64,000 nt of DNA from Hyphomonas sp. L-53-1-40 (GTDB lineage Bacteria; Pseudomonadota; Alphaproteobacteria; Caulobacterales; Hyphomonadaceae), in NCBI RefSeq assembly GCF_000682775.1, contig NZ_AWFI01000017.1, forward strand, positions 124,001 to 188,000. The letters run 5' to 3'. Both the position numbers and the translations under genes were made by a program. The notes under the pieces were generated by a model. It made no database searches, was not told the DNA's origin, and saw only the letters and a list, made by a program, of their open reading frames with translations. Positions within the stretch are counted from its first letter, which is position 1. Each line of letters begins with the position of its first letter. This document shows, in pieces, positions 35,061 through 42,607 of this stretch.

Positions 35061-35948
35061 ATGACCACTAATTCCGACCCGGCAGAGATTCCACAGGAAG
35101 TGTACGAACTCTACGACGCCTATTGTCATGGCGACATGTCGCGGCGCGCATTCTTTTCCGGTCTCAGCACATATGCGGTCGGCGGGCTGACTGTCTCGAC
35201 GCTCGCCGCCTGTGTGATGCCAGACTACGCAAAACAGCAGACCCAGCCAGGTGAAGACGGCCTGTATGAGGAAATGCTGGTTTACGACTCCCCCAACGGA
35301 GCCGGCAAGATGGAAGGCTATTTCGTGCGGCCGGCGGGGGCTGAGCAGACATTGCCTGGCATTGTTGTGATCCACGAAAACCGCGGACTGAACTCTCACA
35401 TCAAGGACGTGACGCGCCGCGCCGCGCAGGCGGGTTATGTCGCCTTCGCGCCCGACGCGCTCTACCCGCTCGGCGGTTACCCCGGAAACGACGATGATGG
35501 CCGCGCGATGCAGGCAAAGCGCGATCGCGAGTCCATGGTGCAGGATTTCATGGCGGCGGCTGAGTTCCTTCGGGGCCACGTCGCCGTGAACGGCAAGGTC
35601 GGATGTGTGGGTTTCTGTTTCGGCGGGGCCGTATCAAACCTCATGGCCGTGCGCCAGCCTTGGCTCTCAGCAGCCGTGCCGTTTTACGGTGGTTGGCCAA
35701 CGGTTGAGGAGGCTGCAGACGTGAAAGTGCCGTTGCAGATCCACCTGGCGGGCTTGGATGAGCGTGTGAATAGCGGTTGGCCGGTTTATAAGGCGGCTCT
35801 GGATGAAAACCGTGCCGAGTACGAGGCTTATATCTATCCGGGTGTGAATCATGGTTTTCACAACGACACGACCTCCCGCTATGATGAGGAAGCTGCACAG
35901 CTGGCATGGGCCCGCACCGTGGAGTTTTTCAACCTGCATCTGGGCTGA
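35061..35948 (+). CDS. dienelactone hydrolase family protein, Tat-exported lipoprotein
   Basis: A 295-residue hydrolase. An N-terminal cytosolic stretch is followed by a twin-arginine signal (MSRRAFFSGL, Arg28-Arg29) and a lipobox (LAAC, Cys51), so it is folded in the cytosol, exported by Tat and lipid-anchored. The dienelactone hydrolase catalytic set is complete: Cys186 in GFCFGG, Asp233 (GLDERV), His264 (NHGFH), and the helper Glu in IHENRG (106). AAGGAGG precedes ATG 35061, which decides the start. It hydrolyses esters or lactones; the true substrate is unknown. Confidence 0.9.
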   Translation: MTTNSDPAEIPQEVYELYDAYCHGDMSRRAFFSGLSTYAVGGLTVSTLAACVMPDYAKQQTQPGEDGLYEEMLVYDSPNGAGKMEGYFVRPAGAEQTLPGIVVIHENRGLNSHIKDVTRRAAQAGYVAFAPDALYPLGGYPGNDDDGRAMQAKRDRESMVQDFMAAAEFLRGHVAVNGKVGCVGFCFGGAVSNLMAVRQPWLSAAVPFYGGWPTVEEAADVKVPLQIHLAGLDERVNSGWPVYKAALDENRAEYEAYIYPGVNHGFHNDTTSRYDEEAAQLAWARTVEFFNLHLG

Positions 35949-36027
35949 CCGGGACGGATATCGCACCACCTGTTGGTGTGTTTGACACCTTATCTGACTG
36001 GACTTCCCTGAAATGTGAGGGCAAAAC

Positions 36028-36456
36028 ATGGCTATGGATCGACTCGAAAAACTCTGTGCAGACAAAGGTCTCCGGATGACTGAGCCCCGGCGCATTATTG
36101 CGCGGGTGCTATCCTCGTCTGAAGACCACCCGGACGCCGAGGAGCTGCACCGGCGTGCGAACTCCATGGATGCGTCGATCTCTCTGGCCACCGTCTACCG
36201 GACCGTGAAGCTGTTCGAAGATGCTGGCATTATTCAGGCACATGATTTCCGCGATGGTCGCGCACGCTATGAAGAGGTGCCTGACGAACATCACGACCAT
36301 CTTATCAATGTGAAGAGTGGCGAAGTGGTCGAGTTCCATTCCGAGGAAATCGAACGTCTTCAGGTAGAGATTGCCAAGAAGCTTGGCTTTAAACTGGTTG
36401 ATCACCGTCTCGAACTCTATGGCATTCCACTGCAGGACGACGACCAGACTTCATAG
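36028..36456 (+). CDS. fur: ferric uptake regulator family protein (alphaproteobacterial Fur/Mur)
   Basis: A 142-residue metalloregulator: winged helix (about 15-80, TEPRRIIARVLSSSEDHPDAEEL, SLATVYRTVKLFEDAGI) and dimerisation domain with the metal histidines HHDHLI (88-93) and the conserved VEFHSEEIERLQ. It lacks the C-terminal CxxC zinc cysteines of enteric Fur and keeps the alphaproteobacterial form, which may sense iron or manganese (Mur). It has no histidine-rich haem motif of Irr. A TTGACA hexamer lies at 35982, but I see no good -10. Confidence 0.9.
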   Translation: MAMDRLEKLCADKGLRMTEPRRIIARVLSSSEDHPDAEELHRRANSMDASISLATVYRTVKLFEDAGIIQAHDFRDGRARYEEVPDEHHDHLINVKSGEVVEFHSEEIERLQVEIAKKLGFKLVDHRLELYGIPLQDDDQTS

Positions 36457-36618
36457 AAGTTTGGTTGCCCGACGCAGCCCGTTCAAGTCCCGTAAAGTAT
36501 TCAGCGTCCACACTGGCTGTTCAGTTTTGACTGGTCTGGACCGGTGCGTGAATCCTTGCTGGCTGCCCAAGATCAGCCGCATTCCGGACCTAATCAGATT
36601 ACGGGACGGTAATTCGAC

Positions 36619-37344
36619 ATGTTTCTGGCTTTCCTCGCGAGCTTCATCATGATGACGCAGGCGCCGCCGCTGAATGCGGCGCTGAGCGCAACTGAGGCAC
36701 CGCGCACGCTTCGCGCCGCCTTCACCGTCGAACTGCAAAGCCAGCATGCCAGCCGCGTTTATTCGTATGATCCCCGCAAAGAGAGGGATGCCCGTTGGCA
36801 AATCGTGTCATTGCAAGGCGAAGACGATGAACTGGAAGAGGTCGCTGCAAACTGGGCCAACGAAGCTGCGCCAGATGGGCGACTGTTCCCCGATGACCTC
36901 CGAGCGAGCATGGGGCAGCAGGTGCAGGTTCAGGATATGGGGCATGCTTGGCGGGTCGGGTTCAGGCATCATCCCTCGACCAATGATGGTGAGTTCGATG
37001 TCTGGGCCGCCGAGCGCTTGCAAGCTTCGGCATGGCTCGATCCGGTGGGAGAGCGATTTTTGCGCATTGACTACCGACTCCCGCATCCGGTCGCCGGGCC
37101 AGAAGGCGGCAAGCTGACCCGCTACGAACAGAGTTATTTCATCCGAACCGAGCCACGCTGGGGGATGAGCTATGTTTCCAGCTTCTCGATCGATCTGGAA
37201 GCCCGCGCAGCATTCCGAACCATTTCACGGCGCTATTCCGCCAATATCGTCAAAACAGAATTCTTCTTTGCGAGCGCAGAAGCCGAGGCAGATTTCGAGG
37301 TGAGACGAAAACGGCCGCAGCTCATGTCTGGATTGCCGCGCTAA
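36619..37344 (+). CDS. uncharacterised periplasmic protein
   Basis: A 241-residue protein with a signal peptide (MFLAFLASFIMMTQAPPLNA). The mature chain is rich in aromatic and charged residues with mixed beta strands, for example LRAAFTVELQSQHASRVYSYDP and ELEEVAANWANEA, and a closing NIVKTEFFFASAEAEADFEV. No family was recognised; the strand pattern could suit a lipocalin-like or outer-membrane-lipoprotein-carrier-like fold, but no motif supports a firm call. It lies 18 bases before the DUF1489 gene, so the two probably share an operon. Confidence 0.6.
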   Translation: MFLAFLASFIMMTQAPPLNAALSATEAPRTLRAAFTVELQSQHASRVYSYDPRKERDARWQIVSLQGEDDELEEVAANWANEAAPDGRLFPDDLRASMGQQVQVQDMGHAWRVGFRHHPSTNDGEFDVWAAERLQASAWLDPVGERFLRIDYRLPHPVAGPEGGKLTRYEQSYFIRTEPRWGMSYVSSFSIDLEARAAFRTISRRYSANIVKTEFFFASAEAEADFEVRRKRPQLMSGLPR

Positions 37345-37362
37345 GGCGGCTAAATTGGGCGC

Positions 37363-37776
37363 ATGACGATTCACATGGTGAAGCTTTGCGTTGGCGCGGA
37401 AGAAATTGACGATTTGGTGAACTGGCAAAAGCGCTTGATGAAACAGGGGCGTGAGCCGTTTCATCAGACCCGCATGATGCCTAAACAGAAAGACCAGCTG
37501 CTCGAGGGTGGTTCGATCTATTGGGTCATCAAGGGGGCCATCCGAGTACGTCAGCGTATTGTGGAGGTACGCGAAGTGATGGGCGACGGTCATACAATGT
37601 GCGAGTTGGTGTTCGATCCCAATCTTGTCCGAACCTACGCCAAACAGAAGCGCCCGTTTCAGGGCTGGCGATACCTCAAGCCTGCTGATGCACCCCGTGA
37701 TCTGGGCAGCAAGGAAGCCGCTGTCGATATTCCTCCATCATTGGATGCTGCGTTGAAACAGGCGGGCGTCTGGTAA
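37363..37776 (+). CDS. DUF1489 family protein
   Basis: A 137-residue protein with the DUF1489 pattern: MVKLCVGAEEIDDLVNWQ at the start, LEGGSIYWVIKGAIRVRQRI in the middle and RPFQGWRYL near the end. DUF1489 occurs almost only in alphaproteobacteria and has no known function. No signal peptide or membrane helix is visible; cytosolic. The ATG follows the previous gene by 18 bases. The gene converges on the hydrolase at 37780. Confidence 0.88.
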   Translation: MTIHMVKLCVGAEEIDDLVNWQKRLMKQGREPFHQTRMMPKQKDQLLEGGSIYWVIKGAIRVRQRIVEVREVMGDGHTMCELVFDPNLVRTYAKQKRPFQGWRYLKPADAPRDLGSKEAAVDIPPSLDAALKQAGVW

Positions 37777-37779
37777 ACC

Positions 37780-38718
37780 CTAGTCGGCAAGCGCTTCAAG
37801 AAGGATGGCAGCTTGTAGTTCAAACGCCTCGCTGCCAGGGGCCACAAGCTCAACATGGCCTGTATTCGGGACAAGCACGAACCGCGCATCGCTGCCAGTT
37901 GCTATAGCTTTGTCGGTATAGCTCTCGCCGAGTATCGGCGGTGCGATCTGGTCTTGCTCGCCATTCACGCTGACCTGATGCGCCGCAAAAGGCAGCAATT
38001 CCGCAGGAGATGTATCGGAAAGCACATCCTGTCGTGCGCCTGACGGTGCGCCTGTCAGCGCTTCCATGATTGAGCTTAGGCAGGCAGCTTGTGTCACGGG
38101 CGCGGAAGCATCGAGATCCGCAAGACCACCGGAATTGACCACGAAATCTATGTGGAGTGGGTTTGAGCGCCAGAGCGTACTCGACTTTGGCAGCTTGGGC
38201 CGGGCTGCCAACCACAGCGCCAGATGGCCGCCAGCGGAGTGACCAATCGCACCGACCCGGTCGAGCTTAAGGTTGAACTGGCTCGCATGATCGCGAAGCG
38301 CGTCTGCCGCGCGGGAGACATCTTCAAACGTCCCCGGATAGCCGCCACCGGCTTCATCTACGCCACGATACTCGATGTTCCAGACCGCGAGCCCTTTTTG
38401 GCGGAGGTCCTCAGCTGCAAAATCCATCAATCTCCGGTCCGCAATCGATTTTTGCCAGCATCCACCATGCACCATGATCACGACAGGGTGCGGCCCGGCG
38501 CCATCAGGCAGCCAGAGATCAACAATGTCGGTTTCTGATGGGCCAGTGCGAATTGTGTGCGGCGTGGTTGGTCGTTCCCGCGAGAGCAGGTCTGGCCACT
38601 GCAGGAGCGGTATTGTCTCGTTTCGAGCATGGGGCGGAGTTTGCGACAATTCCGGATTTGGCGCGTCGCAGCCGACGAGACAGAGTAAGGCGAGGGTAGC
38701 GAGGGAAGGTGTGCGCAT
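37780..38718 (-). CDS. alpha/beta hydrolase lipoprotein
   Basis: A 312-residue lipoprotein esterase (lipobox LVGC, Cys17). Catalytic motifs: HGGCW (oxyanion), GHSAGGH (Ser) and a late VPNTGHVEL (His), typical of the BD-FAE / kynurenine formamidase-like HSL group. The start ATG 38718 puts the lipoprotein signal first. It is divergent from kynureninase with only 34 bases between start codons. Arylformamidase of the HGG type acts just before kynureninase, so a kynurenine formamidase role was considered, but the export signal argues against it. Confidence 0.82.
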   Translation of the reverse strand: MRTPSLATLALLCLVGCDAPNPELSQTPPHARNETIPLLQWPDLLSRERPTTPHTIRTGPSETDIVDLWLPDGAGPHPVVIMVHGGCWQKSIADRRLMDFAAEDLRQKGLAVWNIEYRGVDEAGGGYPGTFEDVSRAADALRDHASQFNLKLDRVGAIGHSAGGHLALWLAARPKLPKSSTLWRSNPLHIDFVVNSGGLADLDASAPVTQAACLSSIMEALTGAPSGARQDVLSDTSPAELLPFAAHQVSVNGEQDQIAPPILGESYTDKAIATGSDARFVLVPNTGHVELVAPGSEAFELQAAILLEALAD

Positions 38719-38752
38719 ACGGGGATTGCTACTAGCGCCGGCGCATTCTGTC

Positions 38753-39994
38753 ATGCACAAACAGGCAATGACCTTGATATCCCTTCCGGAATCGCGCGCC
38801 GAAGCGGAGGCGCTGGATGCGACCGACCCGCTCGCCCTTTGCCGGGATGCCTTTGCCCTGCCGGAAGGTGTGACCTATCTGGTCGGGCACTCGCTTGGGC
38901 CAGCCACCATCGGTGCCCTGCGAAATCTGCGTGCAGCATCAGAGGGTGCATGGGTGAACGACCGCGTCGGCGCATGGAACTCGGCAGAGTGGATTCATTT
39001 ATCCGAACATGTCGGCAATCGCCTCGCACGGCTGGTGGGCGCCAAGGCTGGCGAAGTAGTTGTTTGCGACAGCGTATCCATAAATCTGTTCAAGCTTGCT
39101 GCCTCGGCGTTGCCTTTGGCGCGCACGCGTCGCCTTGTTGTCGAAGAGGATGAGTTTCCGACCGATCAATACATTCTTGATGGCCTGTCTGGTTTGACTG
39201 GCGTGGACCTGGTCCGCGTTGCGCCGGGGAAGGGGGTCTCCCAGCTTGAGGGTGGTGTGTTGGTGAAGAGCCTCGTGAATTACCGCTCTTCTCAGCTCGC
39301 CGATATGGCCGCGGACGAGGCTTCAGCTCAGTCTGGTGGTGGTATGATCATCTGGGACCTTAGCCACGCGACTGGTGTGCTGGATATTCAACTTAGCGCC
39401 GCCAACGCACGGTTTGCAGCGGGGTGCACCTACAAATATTTGAATGGGGGTCCCGGCGCACCTGCCTTTGTGTATGCCCGGGCGGATGTCGCTGACCAAT
39501 TGGAAACGCCATTACCGGGCTGGATGGGACATTCTGCGCCGTTTGAATTTACTTCTGCGTATGCGCCAAAGACAGGGACGGCGCGCTTTGCCTCAGGCAC
39601 GCCACCCATTCTTTCGCTTGCGGCGCTGAATGGCGCGCTGGATGTTTTTGACAGGGTTTCGATGGTCGAGGTTCAGTCAAAGGCGCGAGCCCTGGGTCAG
39701 ATGTGTTTGATGATGGCCGAAGGTATGGGGCTCGACATTGCGTCCCCACTCGATCCGACCTCGCGCGGTGGGCATGTCAGTGTGTGTCATCCAGATGGCT
39801 ATCCGCTTGTCCGCGCCTTGGCCGATTGGGGTATTGAAGCGGATTTCCGCACGCCGCACACGATCCGTTTTGGTCTGTCCCCGCTATTCCTCGGCTATGC
39901 TGAAATCTGGGACGCCATGTCGGAATTGGCCGAGATCATAGAAACCCGCAGTTGGGACACTGAGGCCTACCGGGAAAAGGCCATCGTGACCTGA
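38753..39994 (+). CDS. kynU: kynureninase
   Basis: A 413-residue PLP enzyme that splits kynurenine or 3-hydroxykynurenine to alanine and anthranilate or 3-hydroxyanthranilate. The PLP lysine is Lys228 in CTYKYLNGGPGAPAF, and the PLP-binding aspartate is Asp202 in IWDLSHATG. TYLVGHSLGP at the N terminus and PLPGWMGH are typical. Met6 (38768) is an alternative start. Length matches family. No other kyn or nad gene is nearby. The stop codon overlaps the start of a TauE/SafE permease. Confidence 0.9.
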   Translation: MHKQAMTLISLPESRAEAEALDATDPLALCRDAFALPEGVTYLVGHSLGPATIGALRNLRAASEGAWVNDRVGAWNSAEWIHLSEHVGNRLARLVGAKAGEVVVCDSVSINLFKLAASALPLARTRRLVVEEDEFPTDQYILDGLSGLTGVDLVRVAPGKGVSQLEGGVLVKSLVNYRSSQLADMAADEASAQSGGGMIIWDLSHATGVLDIQLSAANARFAAGCTYKYLNGGPGAPAFVYARADVADQLETPLPGWMGHSAPFEFTSAYAPKTGTARFASGTPPILSLAALNGALDVFDRVSMVEVQSKARALGQMCLMMAEGMGLDIASPLDPTSRGGHVSVCHPDGYPLVRALADWGIEADFRTPHTIRFGLSPLFLGYAEIWDAMSELAEIIETRSWDTEAYREKAIVT

Positions 39995-40797
39995 TGGAGT
40001 TGCTTGTCCAGTATGCACCCCTGTTGCTGGCGCTCGCCGCAGCAGGTATCGCGGCCGGCCTTGCCGCGGGCCTGTTCGGCATCGGAGGCGGCGCGATCAT
40101 TGTGCCGGTGCTCTACTTCCTGTTCGAAGGGATGGGCTTTGGCGAGACAGCCATGCACGTCGCCGTATCGACGTCTCTGGCGACAATCATCCTCACCTCG
40201 ATCCGTAGCGTGATGGCCCACAATGCTCACGGTGCCGTCGACTGGCAGATCATCCGGAGCTGGGCGCCCTGGATTGTCATCGGGGCGCTGGTTGGCATGG
40301 CGCTGAGCGGATACTTGTCCAATCGTGGCTTGCTGGCGATTTTTGGTTCATTGGCCTTCCTGCTTGCGGCACAGCTCTATTTCGGGCGTCCGACGTGGCG
40401 ATTGGCAGACGAGATGCCCGGCGGCATTGTACGCGCGGGGCTTGGTGCATCTGTAGGGACACTGTCTGCCCTGATGGGAATTGGGGGCGGGACGTTTGGC
40501 GTCAGCCTGATGACTCTGTGTGGTCGGCCGATCCATCGGGCTGTTGCGACGGCGGCGGGCTGGGGCGTAGCGATTGGCTTGCCTGGCGCGTTGGCTGCAA
40601 TCTATGTGGGGTGGGGCACAGACGGGCGGCCCGTGAACCTTGCGGCGTTCGCGCTGATTTCCGCCTTCACTGTGACCATGGCGCCGATTGGCGCAAAGCT
40701 GGCGCACAAGCTGGATGCGGCGAAGCTGAAACGCTGGTTTGCCATTCTGCTCGCAATCGTGGCGGCTCGCATGTTGTGTAAGGCCCTCGGCATTTAG
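39994..40797 (+). CDS. TauE/SafE family sulfite exporter-like permease
   Basis: A 267-residue, eight-helix membrane protein with the duplicated TauE/SafE motifs GLFGIGGGAIIVPVL (about 26-41) and LMGIGGGTFGVSLM (about 160-174). Family members export sulfite, sulfoacetate or other organic anions. Its start overlaps the kynureninase stop (TGATG), so it is likely made with it; an anthranilate or related anion exporter is a possibility, not shown. It converges on the HupE-type gene with a 4-base overlap of the ends. Confidence 0.88.
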   Translation: MELLVQYAPLLLALAAAGIAAGLAAGLFGIGGGAIIVPVLYFLFEGMGFGETAMHVAVSTSLATIILTSIRSVMAHNAHGAVDWQIIRSWAPWIVIGALVGMALSGYLSNRGLLAIFGSLAFLLAAQLYFGRPTWRLADEMPGGIVRAGLGASVGTLSALMGIGGGTFGVSLMTLCGRPIHRAVATAAGWGVAIGLPGALAAIYVGWGTDGRPVNLAAFALISAFTVTMAPIGAKLAHKLDAAKLKRWFAILLAIVAARMLCKALGI

Positions 40798-41762
40798 AAA
40801 AACGTCGCGGCGATCCGTTCTATGGCCCAGAAGCTGCCAGTGATGCCGATCGCGTACGCTGCGGCCGTGCGTACGAATGGTGCACCCTGGCGATAGAGGC
40901 GCTGCCCGACCCAGGCGAGGGCCAATACGAATATCACAAACGCAACTTGCCCCACTTCGACACCCAAATTGAACAGGAGCAGCGCGAAGATTTCCGCGCC
41001 TTTGGGCAAGCCAATATCAGACAGAGCGCCCGCAAATCCAAAACCGTGGATCAGACCAAATCCAAAGGCGATGATCCAGGGTTGGCTCTGTGCGAGCGTG
41101 TCTTGCCCGCGCATTCTGTATATTGCTTCAGCTCCCAATAACGCGATGCTCATGGCAATGACAATCTCCACGGGAGGACCGGGCAGCGTCACGCCGCCCA
41201 GCGCCGAGGCGGCAAGGGTGATCGAATGCGCCACGGTGAAGGCCGTCACCGTGGCAAGCAACTGGCGAGGTCTGACCAGCAGGACAAGACCCAGCACAAA
41301 CAGCAAATGGTCAAAACCGAAAATGATGTGCTCTACGCCGATTTTAAAATAGGCAAGTGTCGGCGCGCCCTGGGGGCCGCTCAGCTGGATGGCATTCGCG
41401 CCAGGCCGCAGAAGCGCCGAAACATCGTCCTCTTCCAGCCGCTCTACGCGCACGAACACATCGGTAAGGGTCCGGTCGAGGCCCGATATTGAGAGTTCGC
41501 CATTATTGAGATTGCATGCCATCGACCACCGGGTGACGAGCGTGGCTGCAGGGGCAGACATCCGCTCATTTTGTCGGGCGCAATTTCCAGGAAAGACCGG
41601 GTCGAGCTTTAGTCGTCGACCATCCAGAACTGGCTGTTTCCAGATCACATCATATTCGCCGTGAGCGGTCTCGGTAATTTCCAGATAGGCTGGTCGCACC
41701 TCATGTGCAGCAGCGCAGAGCGCCATCAGGATCGATGCCAACACGCACAGTGCGACACGCAT
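40794..41762 (-). CDS. HupE/UreJ family membrane protein
   Basis: A 322-residue protein with a signal peptide (residues 1-19), a periplasmic beta-rich domain (about 20-135), then about six or seven membrane helices with the HupE/UreJ motif pattern FGFDHLLFVLGLVLL (about 148-162), TAFTVAHSITLAASALG, GLIHGFGFAGAL and FNLGVEVGQVAFV. The repeated His residues within helices suggest metal transport; HupE/UreJ relatives move nickel or cobalt. The start overlaps the stop of the parvulin gene (TGATG). It is the last gene of a three-gene operon. Confidence 0.88.
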   Translation of the reverse strand: MRVALCVLASILMALCAAAHEVRPAYLEITETAHGEYDVIWKQPVLDGRRLKLDPVFPGNCARQNERMSAPAATLVTRWSMACNLNNGELSISGLDRTLTDVFVRVERLEEDDVSALLRPGANAIQLSGPQGAPTLAYFKIGVEHIIFGFDHLLFVLGLVLLVRPRQLLATVTAFTVAHSITLAASALGGVTLPGPPVEIVIAMSIALLGAEAIYRMRGQDTLAQSQPWIIAFGFGLIHGFGFAGALSDIGLPKGAEIFALLLFNLGVEVGQVAFVIFVLALAWVGQRLYRQGAPFVRTAAAYAIGITGSFWAIERIAATFF

Positions 41763-42595
41763 CAGTTTCCGCCCTCTATCTCGACCTTGTACTGCGCAAT
41801 GATCTCCTGAATGGCTTGCTCATTCTTTTCGCGACGTGTTTGCTCGAGCCAGTCCTTGCGAACTTCTGCTCTAACCTCATCAAGCGGTGAAAGCACAGCT
41901 GCGGTTGAGTGTGTAACCCGAACGAGATGGAGCCCGTAAGCAGAGGAGACGGGACCTTGCCAGTCTTCAGAGACCGGCATTGTTGAAAGGGTCTCGGCAA
42001 ATGCGCCACCAAACTGCCGCGCCAACTCCCTAAGTGGCATGTCGCCGTACTGGCGCTGCAGCATGAAGGGATCACCCAGCGACGCCGCTGCCGGAGGATT
42101 GGAGGCGTTTAAGCGCGTGAGCGTCTCTTCTGCGGCAGCAGCTGTCTCTGCGCCGCGAACATCAGGGCTGAAATAGACATGGCTGAAGGTCAAGGTAGCA
42201 GGCCGCGTGAAGCGATCTGCATGCGCGGCATGCCAGTCTTCGAGCTGTTGCTCGGTCGGCATGGTATCTTCGTGCAAATCCGACACGACGAAACTCATCT
42301 TCTGCGCCAGTCGCCGCGTGATGATTGTGTCATTCTGGTCGAGGCCCAATCGTCGCGCCTCCCGTGCAAGAGCCACGTCGCGTATATGGTCGGACAGCAT
42401 GGCCGCCATGTCCGCCTCGCCGGGCAGAGTGCCCGCCTCGGACGTGTACAGTGCGGCCATGCGCTCAATCTCACTTGCGGATATCAGAATGGTGGAGTCT
42501 GCCTGGTTCGACCGCGTTTGCCAGATGGCAAACGCGGCAAAGACCAAGGCGGTCGCAGTGATGAAATGGACGAGCGGGTCTCTCAGGAACTTCAA
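41762..42595 (-). CDS. membrane-anchored parvulin-type peptidyl-prolyl isomerase
   Basis: A 277-residue protein with one N-terminal helix (about 8-25) and a periplasmic domain. The N part (about 35-115) resembles a SurA-like chaperone helix bundle, and the C part (about 125-240) has the PpiC/parvulin pattern, with TLTFSHVYFSP, GDPFMLQ, QFGGAFAETL and WQGPVSSAYGLHLVRV. It probably assists folding of exported proteins; in this operon the DUF3604 and HupE-type proteins are the natural clients. It starts 12 bases after the DUF3604 gene and its stop overlaps the HupE-type start. Confidence 0.87.
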   Translation of the reverse strand: MKFLRDPLVHFITATALVFAAFAIWQTRSNQADSTILISASEIERMAALYTSEAGTLPGEADMAAMLSDHIRDVALAREARRLGLDQNDTIITRRLAQKMSFVVSDLHEDTMPTEQQLEDWHAAHADRFTRPATLTFSHVYFSPDVRGAETAAAAEETLTRLNASNPPAAASLGDPFMLQRQYGDMPLRELARQFGGAFAETLSTMPVSEDWQGPVSSAYGLHLVRVTHSTAAVLSPLDEVRAEVRKDWLEQTRREKNEQAIQEIIAQYKVEIEGGN

Positions 42596-42607
42596 TGGGA
42601 GCGTCCC

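Noticed and set aside
36457-36618. tRNA remnant (GTTCAAGTCC-like T-loop) after fur
   Set aside because: The flanking bases do not form a T-stem and no acceptor or anticodon arm is present.
37780-38718. Calling this hydrolase kynurenine formamidase
   Set aside because: The fold and position next to kynureninase are suggestive, but it has a lipoprotein signal and no residue specific to arylformamidases was identified.
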